Shown in pieces: positions 1 through 5,597 of a stretch of 5,597 nt of DNA; position 1 is the stretch's first letter, and each line of letters starts with the position of its first letter. The stretch covers positions 1 through 5,597 of the forward strand of contig JAIEIQ010000151.1 in NCBI GenBank assembly GCA_029065305.1, read 5' to 3'. A program made the position numbers and the translations under genes. This DNA is from Oscillospiraceae bacterium. Its GTDB lineage: Bacteria > Bacillota > Clostridia > Oscillospirales > Oscillospiraceae. The notes under the pieces are model-generated. The model saw nothing but the letters and a program-made list of their open reading frames with translations. It was not told the DNA's origin and ran no database searches.

Positions 1-83
1 CCCTCGTCGCGGGGGCTCGGAGATGCTAATAAGAGCCCGGCGGGCAGGCGCGCAAACGCCGGGGCGACCGGGGAGAGGCCGCC
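1..83 (+). other. Unassigned left edge: possible end of an upstream gene and 5' part of yraN
   Basis: This edge stretch cannot be assigned with confidence. In the frame of yraN two TAA stops stand back to back at 27-32. They could end an upstream gene whose last codons would read LVAGARRC, but eight residues are too few to identify it. After those stops the same frame is open from 33. From about 60 it encodes RRGDRGEAAV, which resembles the usual YraN N-terminus. An ATG at 23-25 lies in a different frame. In Clostridia a ribonuclease HII gene (rnhB) often precedes yraN; that is family knowledge and is not visible here. Confidence 0.3.
70..78 (+). promoter_or_regulatory. Possible ribosome binding site for the GTG start of yraN
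   Basis: The purine run GGGGAGAGG ends 5 bases before the GTG at 84, a usable Shine-Dalgarno spacing. The same bases also encode the conserved Gly-Glu of the YraN N-terminus in frame (GGA GAG at 72-77). The purine run may therefore be coding sequence that happens to resemble a binding site. Confidence 0.35.
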
Positions 84-404
84 GTGGCGGCGGCGCTGGA
101 GCGCCGCGGCTGGACCATTCTGGCGCGGCAGTACCGCTGCCGCTGGGGGGAGATCGACCTCATCGCCCGCGCGCCGGAGGGCGTCCTCTGCTTTGTGGAG
201 GTCAAGACCCGCTCTCCGCAGGCCATCGCCCCGCCCCGGGAGGCTGTGACGGCCTCCAAGCGGCGGAAGCTGCGGGACGCCGCGTCTTGGTACCTGGCCC
301 AGACCGGCCTGGACTGTCCCTGCCGGTTCGACGTGGCGGAGGTCTTTCCGGCGGACACCGGGGGACGGAGGCAGATCAACTATATCACCAGCGCCTTTGA
401 ATAA
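84..404 (+). CDS. yraN: YraN / UPF0102 family protein, predicted PD-(D/E)XK nuclease fold
   Basis: The product belongs to the UPF0102 (YraN) family of small proteins with a restriction-endonuclease-like fold; the cellular role is poorly defined. From GTG 84 the protein is 106 residues. The nuclease core is intact: WGEIDLIA (Glu23, Asp25) followed by FVEVKTR (Glu39, Lys41), then EAVTASKRRKLR and a C-terminal RFDVAEV strand. The family is usually about 115-125 residues and begins with a G-x-x-GE-x-A segment. Here that segment (RRGDRGEAAV) is encoded in frame at 60-86, upstream of the GTG, but no ATG, GTG, TTG or CTG occurs between the TAA TAA at 27-32 and position 84. Either the annotated start is truncated relative to the family, or one extra base lies between ATG 23 and about 70. 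thrC follows after 24 bases, which suggests co-transcription. Family assignment is secure; the start is not. Confidence 0.88.
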   Translation: MAAALERRGWTILARQYRCRWGEIDLIARAPEGVLCFVEVKTRSPQAIAPPREAVTASKRRKLRDAASWYLAQTGLDCPCRFDVAEVFPADTGGRRQINYITSAFE

Positions 405-413
405 ACCGCGCTT

Positions 414-420
414 TTGGAGG
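414..420 (+). promoter_or_regulatory. Ribosome binding site that fixes the thrC start
   Basis: TTGGAGG ends 8 bases before ATG 429. The TTG at 414, an in-frame possible start five codons upstream, is itself part of this site and so is an unlikely initiator. Starting at 429 gives MQYLSTRD, the usual beginning of threonine synthase. Confidence 0.85.
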
Positions 421-428
421 ACACATTC

Positions 429-1913
429 ATGCAATATTTGAGCACGAGAGACAAAAACCTGCGCCTGAGCGCCGCCCAGGCCATCAAGATGGGCCTGAGC
501 CGGGACGGCGGGCTCTTCACACCCGTGACCTTTCCCACCATGGGGCCGCTGGATCTGGAGACATTGTGCCAGATGAGCTACCAGCGGCGGGCGGCGTATA
601 TCATGGGCAAATATCTGGAGGAGTTCCGTCCGGAGGATCTGGCCCGGTTCGCCGAAAACGCCTACGGCCCGGAGAAGTTCGACCACCTGGACGCGGCCCC
701 TCTGCGGAAGGTCAACGACCGGACCTGGTGCCTGGAGCTGTGGCACGGGCCCACCAGCGCCTTCAAGGACATGGCCCTGCAAATGCTGCCCCAGCTCCTC
801 TCTGCCAGCCTGAGGATGACGGGGGAGGAGAAGACGGCCTGCATCCTGGTGGCAACCTCCGGCGACACCGGCAAGGCAGCTATGGAGGGCTTCGCCGGCG
901 TGGAGCAGACGAAAATCCTGGTGTTCTACCCGGAGAACGGCGTCAGCGAGATCCAGAAGCTCCAGATGGTCACCCAGGAGGGCGGCAATGTGGGGGTGTG
1001 CGCCGTCAAGGGCAACTTCGACGACGCCCAGAACGGCGTCAAGCGCATCTTCTCCGACGAGGCCATCCGCTCGGAGCTGGCGGAGCGGGGGTACTTTCTC
1101 TCCTCGGCCAACTCCATCAATTGGGGGCGTATTCTGCCCCAGATTGTCTACTATGTCTCCGGGTACTGCGACCTGCTCAACGCCGGGGAGATCAAGTTCG
1201 GCCAGAAGGTGAACTACTGCGTCCCCACGGGGAATTTCGGCAACATACTGGCCTGCTACTACGCCAGGCGGATGGGGGTGCCCATCGGAAAGCTCATCTG
1301 CGCCTCCAACCGCAACGATGTGCTCACGGAGTTCATCCGCACCGGTGTCTACGACCGGAACCGCCCTTTCCACACCACCATGAGCCCCTCTATGGACATC
1401 CTGATCTCCAGCAATCTGGAACGGCTGCTCTTCGATCTGAGCGGCCGGGATGACGCTCTGGTCCGGGACTGCATGGAGAAGCTGGCCAGGAGCGGCCGGT
1501 ACGAGATCAGCGGGGAGATGCTCCGGCAGCTCCAGGAGCTGTTCTACGGTGGCTTCTGCGGCGAGGAGGAGACCAGCGCCGCCGTGGAGATGATGTACCG
1601 CTGCGGATATCTCATTGACACCCACACCGCCGTTGCGGCCAAGGTGCTCACGGACTACCGGAAGGAGACCGGCGACACCACCCCCGCGATCTTCGTTTCT
1701 ACCGCCAGCCCCTACAAATTCTGCGACAGCGTCCTGACCGCCATCGGGGAGAAGCCGGTGAAAAACAGCGTCGAGCGCATCGGACAGCTCCAGACGGTGA
1801 CGGGTGTTCCCGCCCCGGCGCGCCTGGCGGCGCTGGAGGGGAAGGAGATCCGCTTTGACCAGGTGACCCGGAAGGAGAAAATGGAGCGGGTTGTGCTGGA
1901 TTTTCTGCGGTAA
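429..1913 (+). CDS. thrC: Threonine synthase
   Basis: This is the PLP-dependent enzyme that converts O-phospho-L-homoserine and water to L-threonine and phosphate, the last step of cytosolic threonine synthesis. The protein is 494 residues, the length of the long ThrC class with an N-terminal threonine-synthase domain. Visible landmarks are the N-terminal MQYLSTRD and LSRDGGLFTP, then HGPTSAFKDMALQ with the PLP-binding lysine at about residue 113. ATSGDTGKAA follows at about 142-151 and SANSINWGRILPQ at about 226-238. The glycine-rich phosphate-binding PTGNFGN is at about 266-272, and SPSMDILISSNLERLLF at about 319-335. No frameshift or missing catalytic residue is seen. It follows yraN by 24 bases with no promoter visible between them, so it is probably read from upstream. 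hom and thrB are not in the window. No hairpin followed by a T-run is visible after its stop. Confidence 0.97.
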   Translation: MQYLSTRDKNLRLSAAQAIKMGLSRDGGLFTPVTFPTMGPLDLETLCQMSYQRRAAYIMGKYLEEFRPEDLARFAENAYGPEKFDHLDAAPLRKVNDRTWCLELWHGPTSAFKDMALQMLPQLLSASLRMTGEEKTACILVATSGDTGKAAMEGFAGVEQTKILVFYPENGVSEIQKLQMVTQEGGNVGVCAVKGNFDDAQNGVKRIFSDEAIRSELAERGYFLSSANSINWGRILPQIVYYVSGYCDLLNAGEIKFGQKVNYCVPTGNFGNILACYYARRMGVPIGKLICASNRNDVLTEFIRTGVYDRNRPFHTTMSPSMDILISSNLERLLFDLSGRDDALVRDCMEKLARSGRYEISGEMLRQLQELFYGGFCGEEETSAAVEMMYRCGYLIDTHTAVAAKVLTDYRKETGDTTPAIFVSTASPYKFCDSVLTAIGEKPVKNSVERIGQLQTVTGVPAPARLAALEGKEIRFDQVTRKEKMERVVLDFLR

Positions 1914-1968
1914 ATATCTCTTTGTGGGGGCTCTTTCTGCGGCCATGTGAGGAAGTCGCGAAAAGCCA

Positions 1969-1997
1969 TTGCAATCAAAATCCCGCTGTGGTATGCT
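1969..1997 (+). promoter_or_regulatory. Predicted sigma-A-type promoter for the metallophosphoesterase gene
   Basis: A -35-like TTGCAA (1969-1974) is separated by exactly 17 bases from a -10-like TATGCT (1992-1997). The -10 is preceded by TG at 1989-1990, giving an extended -10 element. Each hexamer matches consensus at four of six positions. It lies in the AT-richest part of the thrC-to-phosphoesterase spacer. Transcription would start near A2004, leaving a leader of about 57 bases. Sequence-only prediction. Confidence 0.6.
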
Positions 1998-2004
1998 TGT
2001 TCTA

Positions 2005-2024
2005 CAAGGGAGCGGAATCCCTTG
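2005..2024 (+). promoter_or_regulatory. Hairpin at the predicted 5' end of the metallophosphoesterase transcript
   Basis: CAAGGGA (2005-2011) and TCCCTTG (2018-2024) form a perfect 7-bp inverted repeat with a 6-base GCGGAA loop. It begins at the predicted transcription start and is followed by GC-rich sequence, not a T-run, so it is not an intrinsic terminator. A 5'-terminal stem of this kind can stabilise an mRNA. That role is inferred. Confidence 0.45.
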
Positions 2025-2042
2025 CGGCGCGGGCTGCGCGGC

Positions 2043-2051
2043 AGGAAGGGA
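2043..2051 (+). promoter_or_regulatory. Ribosome binding site deciding the GTG start at 2061
   Basis: AGGAAGGGA ends 9 bases before GTG 2061. An alternative in-frame GTG at 2052 would directly abut the purine run and leave no spacing. ATG 2059 is out of frame. The 2061 start gives MALYAIGDLHLS, with the first metal-binding motif at the expected distance from the N-terminus. Confidence 0.7.
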
Positions 2052-2060
2052 GTGAACAAT

Positions 2061-2747
2061 GTGGCGCTCTACGCCATCGGAGATCTCCACCTGTCCCTGA
2101 CAACCAACAAGCCCATGGATATCTTCGGCCCCGGCTGGGCGGACCACACCGCACGGCTGGAGGCGGCCTTCTCCCGGCTGGAGGGGGACGACGTGACGGT
2201 CCTGTGCGGGGACACCTCCTGGGGCATGGACTTCGCCGGGAGTCTGGCGGATTTTCAGTTCATTGACCGCCTGCCGGGGAAGAAGCTCCTGCTGAAGGGG
2301 AACCACGACTACTGGTGGAACACCGCGGCAAAGATGCGGCGCTTTTTCGCGGAGTATGACATCACCACCATCGACATTCTCCATAACAACTGCCACTTTT
2401 ACGGGGAGTACGCCCTGTGCGGCACCCGGGGCTGGTTCTACGAGGAGGACCAGTCGGGACACAATGAGAAGGTCTTTCACCGGGAGGTGGGCCGTCTGGA
2501 GGCGTCCCTCCGACTGGCGGAGGGGAGGCCCATCCTGGCCTTTCTCCACTATCCGCCCCTCTATACCGGCTACCGCTGTCCGGAGATCGTTGCGAAGCTG
2601 GAGGAATACGGCGTGGAGCGGTGCTTTTACGGCCACCTACACGGCCCAGCCCACCGGCGGGCTGTGGAGGGAGAGGCGGGCGGCGTGGCCTACAGCCTTG
2701 TGTCCGCCGACTATCTGGGCTTTGTCCCGAAAAAAATATGTGACTGA
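2061..2747 (+). CDS. Calcineurin-like metallophosphoesterase (COG1768-type predicted phosphohydrolase)
   Basis: A 228-residue cytosolic metallophosphoesterase carrying the full set of dinuclear metal-site motifs. These are GDLHLS (Asp8, His10), GDTSWG (Asp51), GNHDYWW (Asn81, His82), FLHYPP (His163) and the terminal YGHLHG (His192, His194). The end, LVSADYLGFVPKKI, is typical of the small predicted phosphohydrolases that I place in COG1768 from memory. The physiological substrate is unknown; the motifs predict phosphomono- or diester hydrolysis with two divalent metals. There is no signal peptide or membrane segment. The frame stays open upstream to 1947, but that extension is basic, low in similarity to the family and crosses the predicted promoter, so GTG 2061 is preferred. 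The gene sits 90 bases before tig with no convincing terminator between, so some read-through into tig is possible. Confidence 0.92.
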   Translation: MALYAIGDLHLSLTTNKPMDIFGPGWADHTARLEAAFSRLEGDDVTVLCGDTSWGMDFAGSLADFQFIDRLPGKKLLLKGNHDYWWNTAAKMRRFFAEYDITTIDILHNNCHFYGEYALCGTRGWFYEEDQSGHNEKVFHREVGRLEASLRLAEGRPILAFLHYPPLYTGYRCPEIVAKLEEYGVERCFYGHLHGPAHRRAVEGEAGGVAYSLVSADYLGFVPKKICD

Positions 2748-2779
2748 ACGAAAAAATACTGGAATTTTTCGATTTACTG

Positions 2780-2788
2780 TGGTACAAT
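2780..2788 (+). promoter_or_regulatory. Predicted extended -10 promoter for tig (clpP-clpX may share it)
   Basis: TGG followed by TACAAT (2783-2788) makes an extended -10 element with five of six matches to TATAAT. The predicted start is near 2795, about 43 bases before the tig ATG. No good -35 is seen at 16-18 bases: the best, TGGAAT at 2760-2765, matches at three positions. A six-A tract at 2751-2756 sits where an UP element would lie, which together with the TG could offset the weak -35. Confidence 0.62.
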
Positions 2789-2837
2789 ACGACGATGGCT
2801 GATTCTGAAAGCCGACAGTAAACGGAGGAAAGAAAAA

Positions 2838-4205
2838 ATGAGTGTGAAAAACTGCGAAAAGCTGGAAAAAAGTACGGTCAAGCTGACCGTGGAGGTAAGC
2901 GCCGCCGATTTTGAGGCTGCCGTGGAGAAGGCTTACAGAAAACAGCGCGGTAAGATCAACGTACCCGGCTTCCGCCCCGGAAAGGCCCCCCGGAAGATGA
3001 TTGAGAAGATGTACGGGGAGTCTGTTTTCTATGAGGAGGCCGTGAATATCGTCCTGCCTGACGCCTACGCGGAGGCTGTCAAGGAGCAGGAGCTGGACGT
3101 GGTGGGCTATCCGGATGTGGAGCTGCTGGAGGTGGGGAAGGACGGCTGTTCCTTTGCCGCCACCGTGGCCGTGTATCCTGAGGTCACCCTGGGCCAGTAC
3201 AAGGGCCTGGAGATCCCCAAGGCGGAGGTGAAGGTTGCCGCCGCCGACGTCAACGCCCGGCTCAAGGAGATGGCCGAGCGCAACGCCCGCATGGAGGACC
3301 AGGACCGCCCGGTGAAGAAGGGCGATTTCGCCAACATTGATTTTGAGGGCTTTTTGGACGGCAAGCCCTTCGACGGCGGCAAGGGGGAGAGCTACGATCT
3401 GGAGATCGGCTCCGGCAGCTTCGTCCCCGGCTTTGAGGATCAGCTTATCGGCATGGCCGTGGGGGAGGAGCGGGATATCGACATCACCTTCCCGGAGAAC
3501 TACCACGAGGGGCTGGCCGGCAAGGCCGTTGTGTTCCATGTGAAGGTCAACGGCGTAAAGGTCAAGGAGATCCCCGCCATTGACGACGAGTTTGCCAAGG
3601 ACGTGTCCGAGTTTGACACCCTGGCGGAGTTGAAGAAGGACGTGAAGGCCAAGCTCACCGCCGAGCGGGAGGAGGCCGGCAAGCGGGCCTTTGAGGATAT
3701 CGCCATGGAGCACGTGGCCGACGGCATTACCGCCGATATCCCCGACGTGATGATCGAGGAGCAGGCCCGGGCCTTCGTGCAGAACTTTGCCCGCCAGCTC
3801 CAGAGCCAGGGGATGAGCGTGGAGCAGTACATGCAGATGAGCGGCGGCAGTCCCGACGCCCTGCTGGAGGAGGCCAAGGGCCCCGCCCAGCGGCAGGTGA
3901 AGATGGATCTGGCTATCGCCGCCATTGTCAAGGAGGAGAACCTGGAGGTCTCCGGGGAGGAGGTCAACGCCGAGTACGAGAAGCGTGCCGCCGAGTTCAA
4001 GATTGACGTGGAGAATCTGAAGAAGTACATTGAGCCCGCGGTTATCCACGAGCAGCTCCTCCGGGGGAAGGCCGTGGCCGTGGTGGTGGACAGCGCCGTT
4101 CCTGTCAAGCCGGCTGTCAGCGAGGAGGAGAAGCCCAAGAAGCGCTCCAAGAAGAAGGAGGAGGCTCCCGACGGGGACGGTCAGGAGGAAGAGAAGGCCG
4201 AGTAA
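2838..4205 (+). CDS. tig: Trigger factor, ribosome-associated chaperone and peptidyl-prolyl isomerase
   Basis: Trigger factor binds near the ribosomal exit tunnel and shields nascent chains. The 455-residue protein shows the expected order. The N-terminal ribosome-binding domain carries GFRPGKAPRKMIEKMYG at 44-60; it keeps the G-F-R-x-G-K-x-P signature but has Pro where E. coli has the Lys of its FRK motif, a variation I regard as common. An FKBP-type isomerase domain follows at about 155-240 (KKGDFANIDFEGFLDG, then GSGSFVPGFEDQLIGM). The helical C-terminal arm domain spans about 260-415. The last 27 residues form a Lys/Glu-rich, probably disordered tail. GGAGG at 2824-2828, 9 bases before ATG 2838, supports the start. 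It has its own predicted promoter and is followed by clpP after 113 bases, the usual tig-clpP-clpX arrangement. Confidence 0.97.
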   Translation: MSVKNCEKLEKSTVKLTVEVSAADFEAAVEKAYRKQRGKINVPGFRPGKAPRKMIEKMYGESVFYEEAVNIVLPDAYAEAVKEQELDVVGYPDVELLEVGKDGCSFAATVAVYPEVTLGQYKGLEIPKAEVKVAAADVNARLKEMAERNARMEDQDRPVKKGDFANIDFEGFLDGKPFDGGKGESYDLEIGSGSFVPGFEDQLIGMAVGEERDIDITFPENYHEGLAGKAVVFHVKVNGVKVKEIPAIDDEFAKDVSEFDTLAELKKDVKAKLTAEREEAGKRAFEDIAMEHVADGITADIPDVMIEEQARAFVQNFARQLQSQGMSVEQYMQMSGGSPDALLEEAKGPAQRQVKMDLAIAAIVKEENLEVSGEEVNAEYEKRAAEFKIDVENLKKYIEPAVIHEQLLRGKAVAVVVDSAVPVKPAVSEEEKPKKRSKKKEEAPDGDGQEEEKAE

Positions 4206-4214
4206 TGCCCGGCT

Positions 4215-4259
4215 CCCCGCCGGTGCCGGTATAAGAAGGGGCCGGCAGGGGAATGCTGG
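4215..4259 (+). promoter_or_regulatory. Competing GC-rich hairpins in the tig-clpP spacer
   Basis: CCCCGCCGG (4215-4223) can pair with CCGGCAGGGG (4242-4251) with A4247 bulged. A shorter perfect option pairs TGCCGG (4224-4229) with CCGGCA (4242-4247). The same CCGGCA can instead pair downstream with TGCTGG (4254-4259) through one G-U pair and a GGGGAA loop. These structures exclude one another. The nearest T-run (4275-4280) lies 15 or more bases after the last stem, so this is not a normal intrinsic terminator. It could be a processing or attenuation site that sets tig versus clpPX levels. Function is inferred. Confidence 0.4.
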
Positions 4260-4318
4260 AGATAACTGTGCGTGTTTTTTCGGGAGGGCCAAGGATTCCA
4301 TTCAGGAGGTAATTTCCC

Positions 4319-4900
4319 ATGAGCTTAGTTCCCTATGTCGTGGAGCAGACCAACCGGGGCGAGCGCTCCTACGATATTTTTTCCCGCCTGCTCAACGACC
4401 GCATCGTCTTTCTGGGCGAGGAGGTCAACGCCACCACCGCCAGTCTCGTGGTGGCCCAGCTGCTGTATCTGGAGGCCCAGGACCCGGATAAGGAGATCCA
4501 GTTCTATATCAACAGCCCCGGCGGCTCCATCACTGACGGCATGGCGATTTATGACACCATGCAGTATATCAAGTGCGACGTGTCCACCATCTGCATCGGC
4601 ATGTGCGCCAGCATGGCCGCGTTCCTGCTCAGCGCCGGGGCGAAGGGGAAGCGTCTGGCCCTGCCCAACTCGGAGATCATGATCCACCAGCCCTCCGCCG
4701 GGACCCAGGGGCAGGTGACGGACATGGCGATTCATCTCAAGCGGTTTGAGATCATCAAGCAGCGGATGAACCGCATCATGGCGGAGAACACGGGCAAGAC
4801 CCTGGAGGAGATCACCGCCGCCTGTGAGCGGGACAACTTTATGCAGGCCGAGGAGGCCAAGGAGTTTGGACTGATCGACAAGGTCATCTACTCCAGATAA
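4319..4900 (+). CDS. clpP: ATP-dependent Clp protease proteolytic subunit
   Basis: ClpP is the serine peptidase that forms a double heptameric chamber and degrades proteins fed in by ClpX or other Clp ATPases in the cytosol. The 193-residue protein has the full triad: Ser98 in GMCASMAAF, His123 in MIHQPSAG and Asp172 in ERDNFM, the same numbering as in B. subtilis ClpP. The N-terminal [20 protein letters not shown], the LNDRIVFLG strand and the [11 protein letters not shown] glycine-rich loop are typical. Length is normal and only a short propeptide, if any, is likely. AGGAGGT at 4304-4310, 8 bases before ATG 4319, supports the start. I see no CtsR-type heptamer repeat and no CIRCE element upstream, and no convincing promoter, so expression probably depends on read-through from tig. 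clpX follows 22 bases later. Confidence 0.98.
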   Translation: MSLVPYVVEQTNRGERSYDIFSRLLNDRIVFLGEEVNATTASLVVAQLLYLEAQDPDKEIQFYINSPGGSITDGMAIYDTMQYIKCDVSTICIGMCASMAAFLLSAGAKGKRLALPNSEIMIHQPSAGTQGQVTDMAIHLKRFEIIKQRMNRIMAENTGKTLEEITAACERDNFMQAEEAKEFGLIDKVIYSR

Positions 4901-4922
4901 AAGAGAGGGGAAAAGCAAGCCA

Positions 4923-5597
4923 ATGAGCGAAGAGACCAAGAAGTCCCTGCGCTGCTCCTTCTGCGGCAAGCGGGAGGAGGAGGTGCGGCGGATGATCCAG
5001 GGCCCCGGCGCCCGGATCTGTGACCAGTGCGTGCAGCTGTGCATGAGCGTGCTGGAGGAGGAGCTGGGGAACCCCTCCGCCCGCTTCTCCTCGGAGGCGC
5101 CGGACCACCTGCCCACGCCCAGGGAGATCAAGACCTACCTGGATGAGTACGTCATCGGCCAGGAGAGCGCCAAGGTGGCCCTGAGCGTGTCGGTGTACAA
5201 CCACTATAAGCGGGTCTACTGCGGCGGCGGGGAGGAGGTGGAGCTTCAGAAGAGCAACATCCTCATGCTGGGCCCCACCGGCAGCGGCAAGACGCTGTTT
5301 GCACAGACCCTGGCCCGGATTCTCAATGTGCCCTTCGCCATTGCCGATGCCACCACCCTCACCGAGGCGGGCTACGTGGGTGACGATGTGGAGAACATCC
5401 TCCTGCGCCTGCTCCAGGCGGCGGACTACGACGTGGAGTTGGCGGAGCACGGGATCATCTACGTGGACGAGATCGACAAGATCGCCCGGAAGAGCGAGAA
5501 TACCTCCATCACCCGGGATGTGTCCGGCGAGGGGGTGCAGCAGGCTCTGCTGAAGATTCTGGAGGGCACTGTGGCCAACGTGCCGCCCCAGGGGGGG
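4923..5597 (+). CDS. clpX: ATP-dependent Clp protease ATP-binding subunit ClpX (3' end beyond window)
   Basis: ClpX is the hexameric AAA+ unfoldase that recognises tagged substrates and threads them into ClpP. The first 225 codons are present, about half of a protein that is usually 410-430 residues; the frame is open to the last base. Visible in order are the N-terminal zinc-binding domain with CSFC (Cys11, Cys14) and ICDQC (Cys33, Cys36), and [10 protein letters not shown] at 71-80. Walker A GPTGSGKT follows at 117-124, then pore-loop GYVG at 150-153, Walker B IIYVDEID at 178-185, and [17 protein letters not shown]. The window ends at VPPQGG, just before the expected RKH loop, so that loop, sensor 2 and the IGF loop that docks on ClpP cannot be checked. 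ATG 4923 places the zinc domain at the normal distance. The likely Shine-Dalgarno, GAGAGGGG at 4903-4910, is rather far away at 12 bases. Operonic with clpP. Confidence 0.97.
   Translation, partial: MSEETKKSLRCSFCGKREEEVRRMIQGPGARICDQCVQLCMSVLEEELGNPSARFSSEAPDHLPTPREIKTYLDEYVIGQESAKVALSVSVYNHYKRVYCGGGEEVELQKSNILMLGPTGSGKTLFAQTLARILNVPFAIADATTLTEAGYVGDDVENILLRLLQAADYDVELAEHGIIYVDEIDKIARKSENTSITRDVSGEGVQQALLKILEGTVANVPPQGG

Noticed and set aside
23..400. Open frame from ATG 23 on the + strand, and an opposite-strand frame at 26-379
   Set aside because: Both are Arg/Gly/Pro-rich translations of the yraN region in other frames. The yraN frame carries the recognisable nuclease motifs. ATG 23 is of interest only as a possible frameshifted start.
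1914..1968. Intrinsic terminator after thrC
   Set aside because: No stem followed by a T-run is visible. The short T-rich pieces are not preceded by inverted repeats.
1947..2060. N-terminal extension of the metallophosphoesterase from ATG 1947
   Set aside because: The extension is basic, runs through a good promoter and hairpin, and lacks a ribosome binding site at usable spacing. GTG 2061 places the first metal motif at the family's normal position.
2749..2771. CGAAAAA / TTTTTCG inverted repeat as a terminator after the metallophosphoesterase gene
   Set aside because: The 7-bp stem is almost all A-T with a 9-base loop and has no following T-run. It overlaps the -35 region of the tig promoter and is better read as A-tract promoter sequence.
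4230..4235. TATAAG as a -10 box for a separate clpP promoter
   Set aside because: There is no -35-like sequence 16-18 bases upstream (only GC-rich CCGGC-type sequence) and no TG extension. It lies in a predicted hairpin loop.
2637..4301. A 554-codon open frame on the - strand covering all of tig
   Set aside because: It mirrors tig codon by codon. The reverse complement of a GC-rich, GAG/AAG/GTG-rich gene yields stop-free Leu/His/Gly-rich sequence. It resembles no domain I know, and the + strand product is certain.
4206..4318. CtsR or HrcA (CIRCE) operator upstream of clpP
   Set aside because: I looked for GGTCAAA-type direct repeats and for the TTAGCACTC / GAGTGCTAA inverted repeat. Neither is present here or upstream of tig.
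4325..5131. A 268-codon open frame on the - strand across clpP and the start of clpX
   Set aside because: It is a shadow of two certain genes, has a Leu/His/Gly-rich low-complexity composition and crosses a gene boundary.
1..5597. Mobile elements, CRISPR arrays, tRNA/rRNA genes or a hidden novel system
   Set aside because: No transposase or integrase motifs, no regularly spaced repeats, no tRNA-like cloverleaf and no compositional break were seen. Nearly all of the window is accounted for by six standard genes and short spacers.

Overview
This is an ordinary stretch of housekeeping chromosome from a GC-rich member of the Firmicutes (Bacillota). It most likely comes from the Oscillospiraceae / Clostridium cluster IV group, near Flavonifractor or Oscillibacter. 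The basis is protein style (trigger factor, ClpP and ClpX of Gram-positive type), strong AGGAGG-type ribosome binding sites, sigma-A-like promoters with extended -10 boxes, and the gene order. The taxonomic call is an inference from recalled family resemblance, not a database result. All six genes lie on the + strand, and codon use is uniformly rich in G/C at third positions. I see no sign of recent transfer: no transposase, integrase, tRNA, att-like repeat or CRISPR array.

Layout. Positions 1-83 hold a short piece that I cannot assign to an upstream gene, plus an N-terminal problem in the first gene. Positions 84-404 (with homology reaching back to about 60) encode a YraN/UPF0102 nuclease-fold protein. 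Positions 429-1913 encode threonine synthase (thrC), 24 bases further on and probably co-transcribed. A 147-base spacer contains a good extended -10 promoter and a hairpin leader for a metallophosphoesterase (2061-2747). A short AT-rich spacer with A-tracts and another extended -10 promoter leads into trigger factor (tig, 2838-4205). A 113-base GC-rich spacer with competing hairpins separates tig from clpP (4319-4900). clpX follows 22 bases later and runs off the right edge at 5597, inside its AAA+ domain.

How the genes work together. tig-clpP-clpX is a classic protein quality-control cluster. Trigger factor meets nascent chains at the ribosome exit tunnel, ClpX unfolds selected substrates, and ClpP degrades them. 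yraN and thrC look like the tail of a separate transcription unit. The metallophosphoesterase has its own promoter and no visible terminator after it, so it may read through into tig.

I found no previously undescribed system. The points most worth a second look are the yraN N-terminus, which has no usable start codon upstream of conserved coding sequence; the competing hairpins between tig and clpP; the A-tract/UP-like element at the tig promoter; and the 5' hairpin in the predicted metallophosphoesterase leader.
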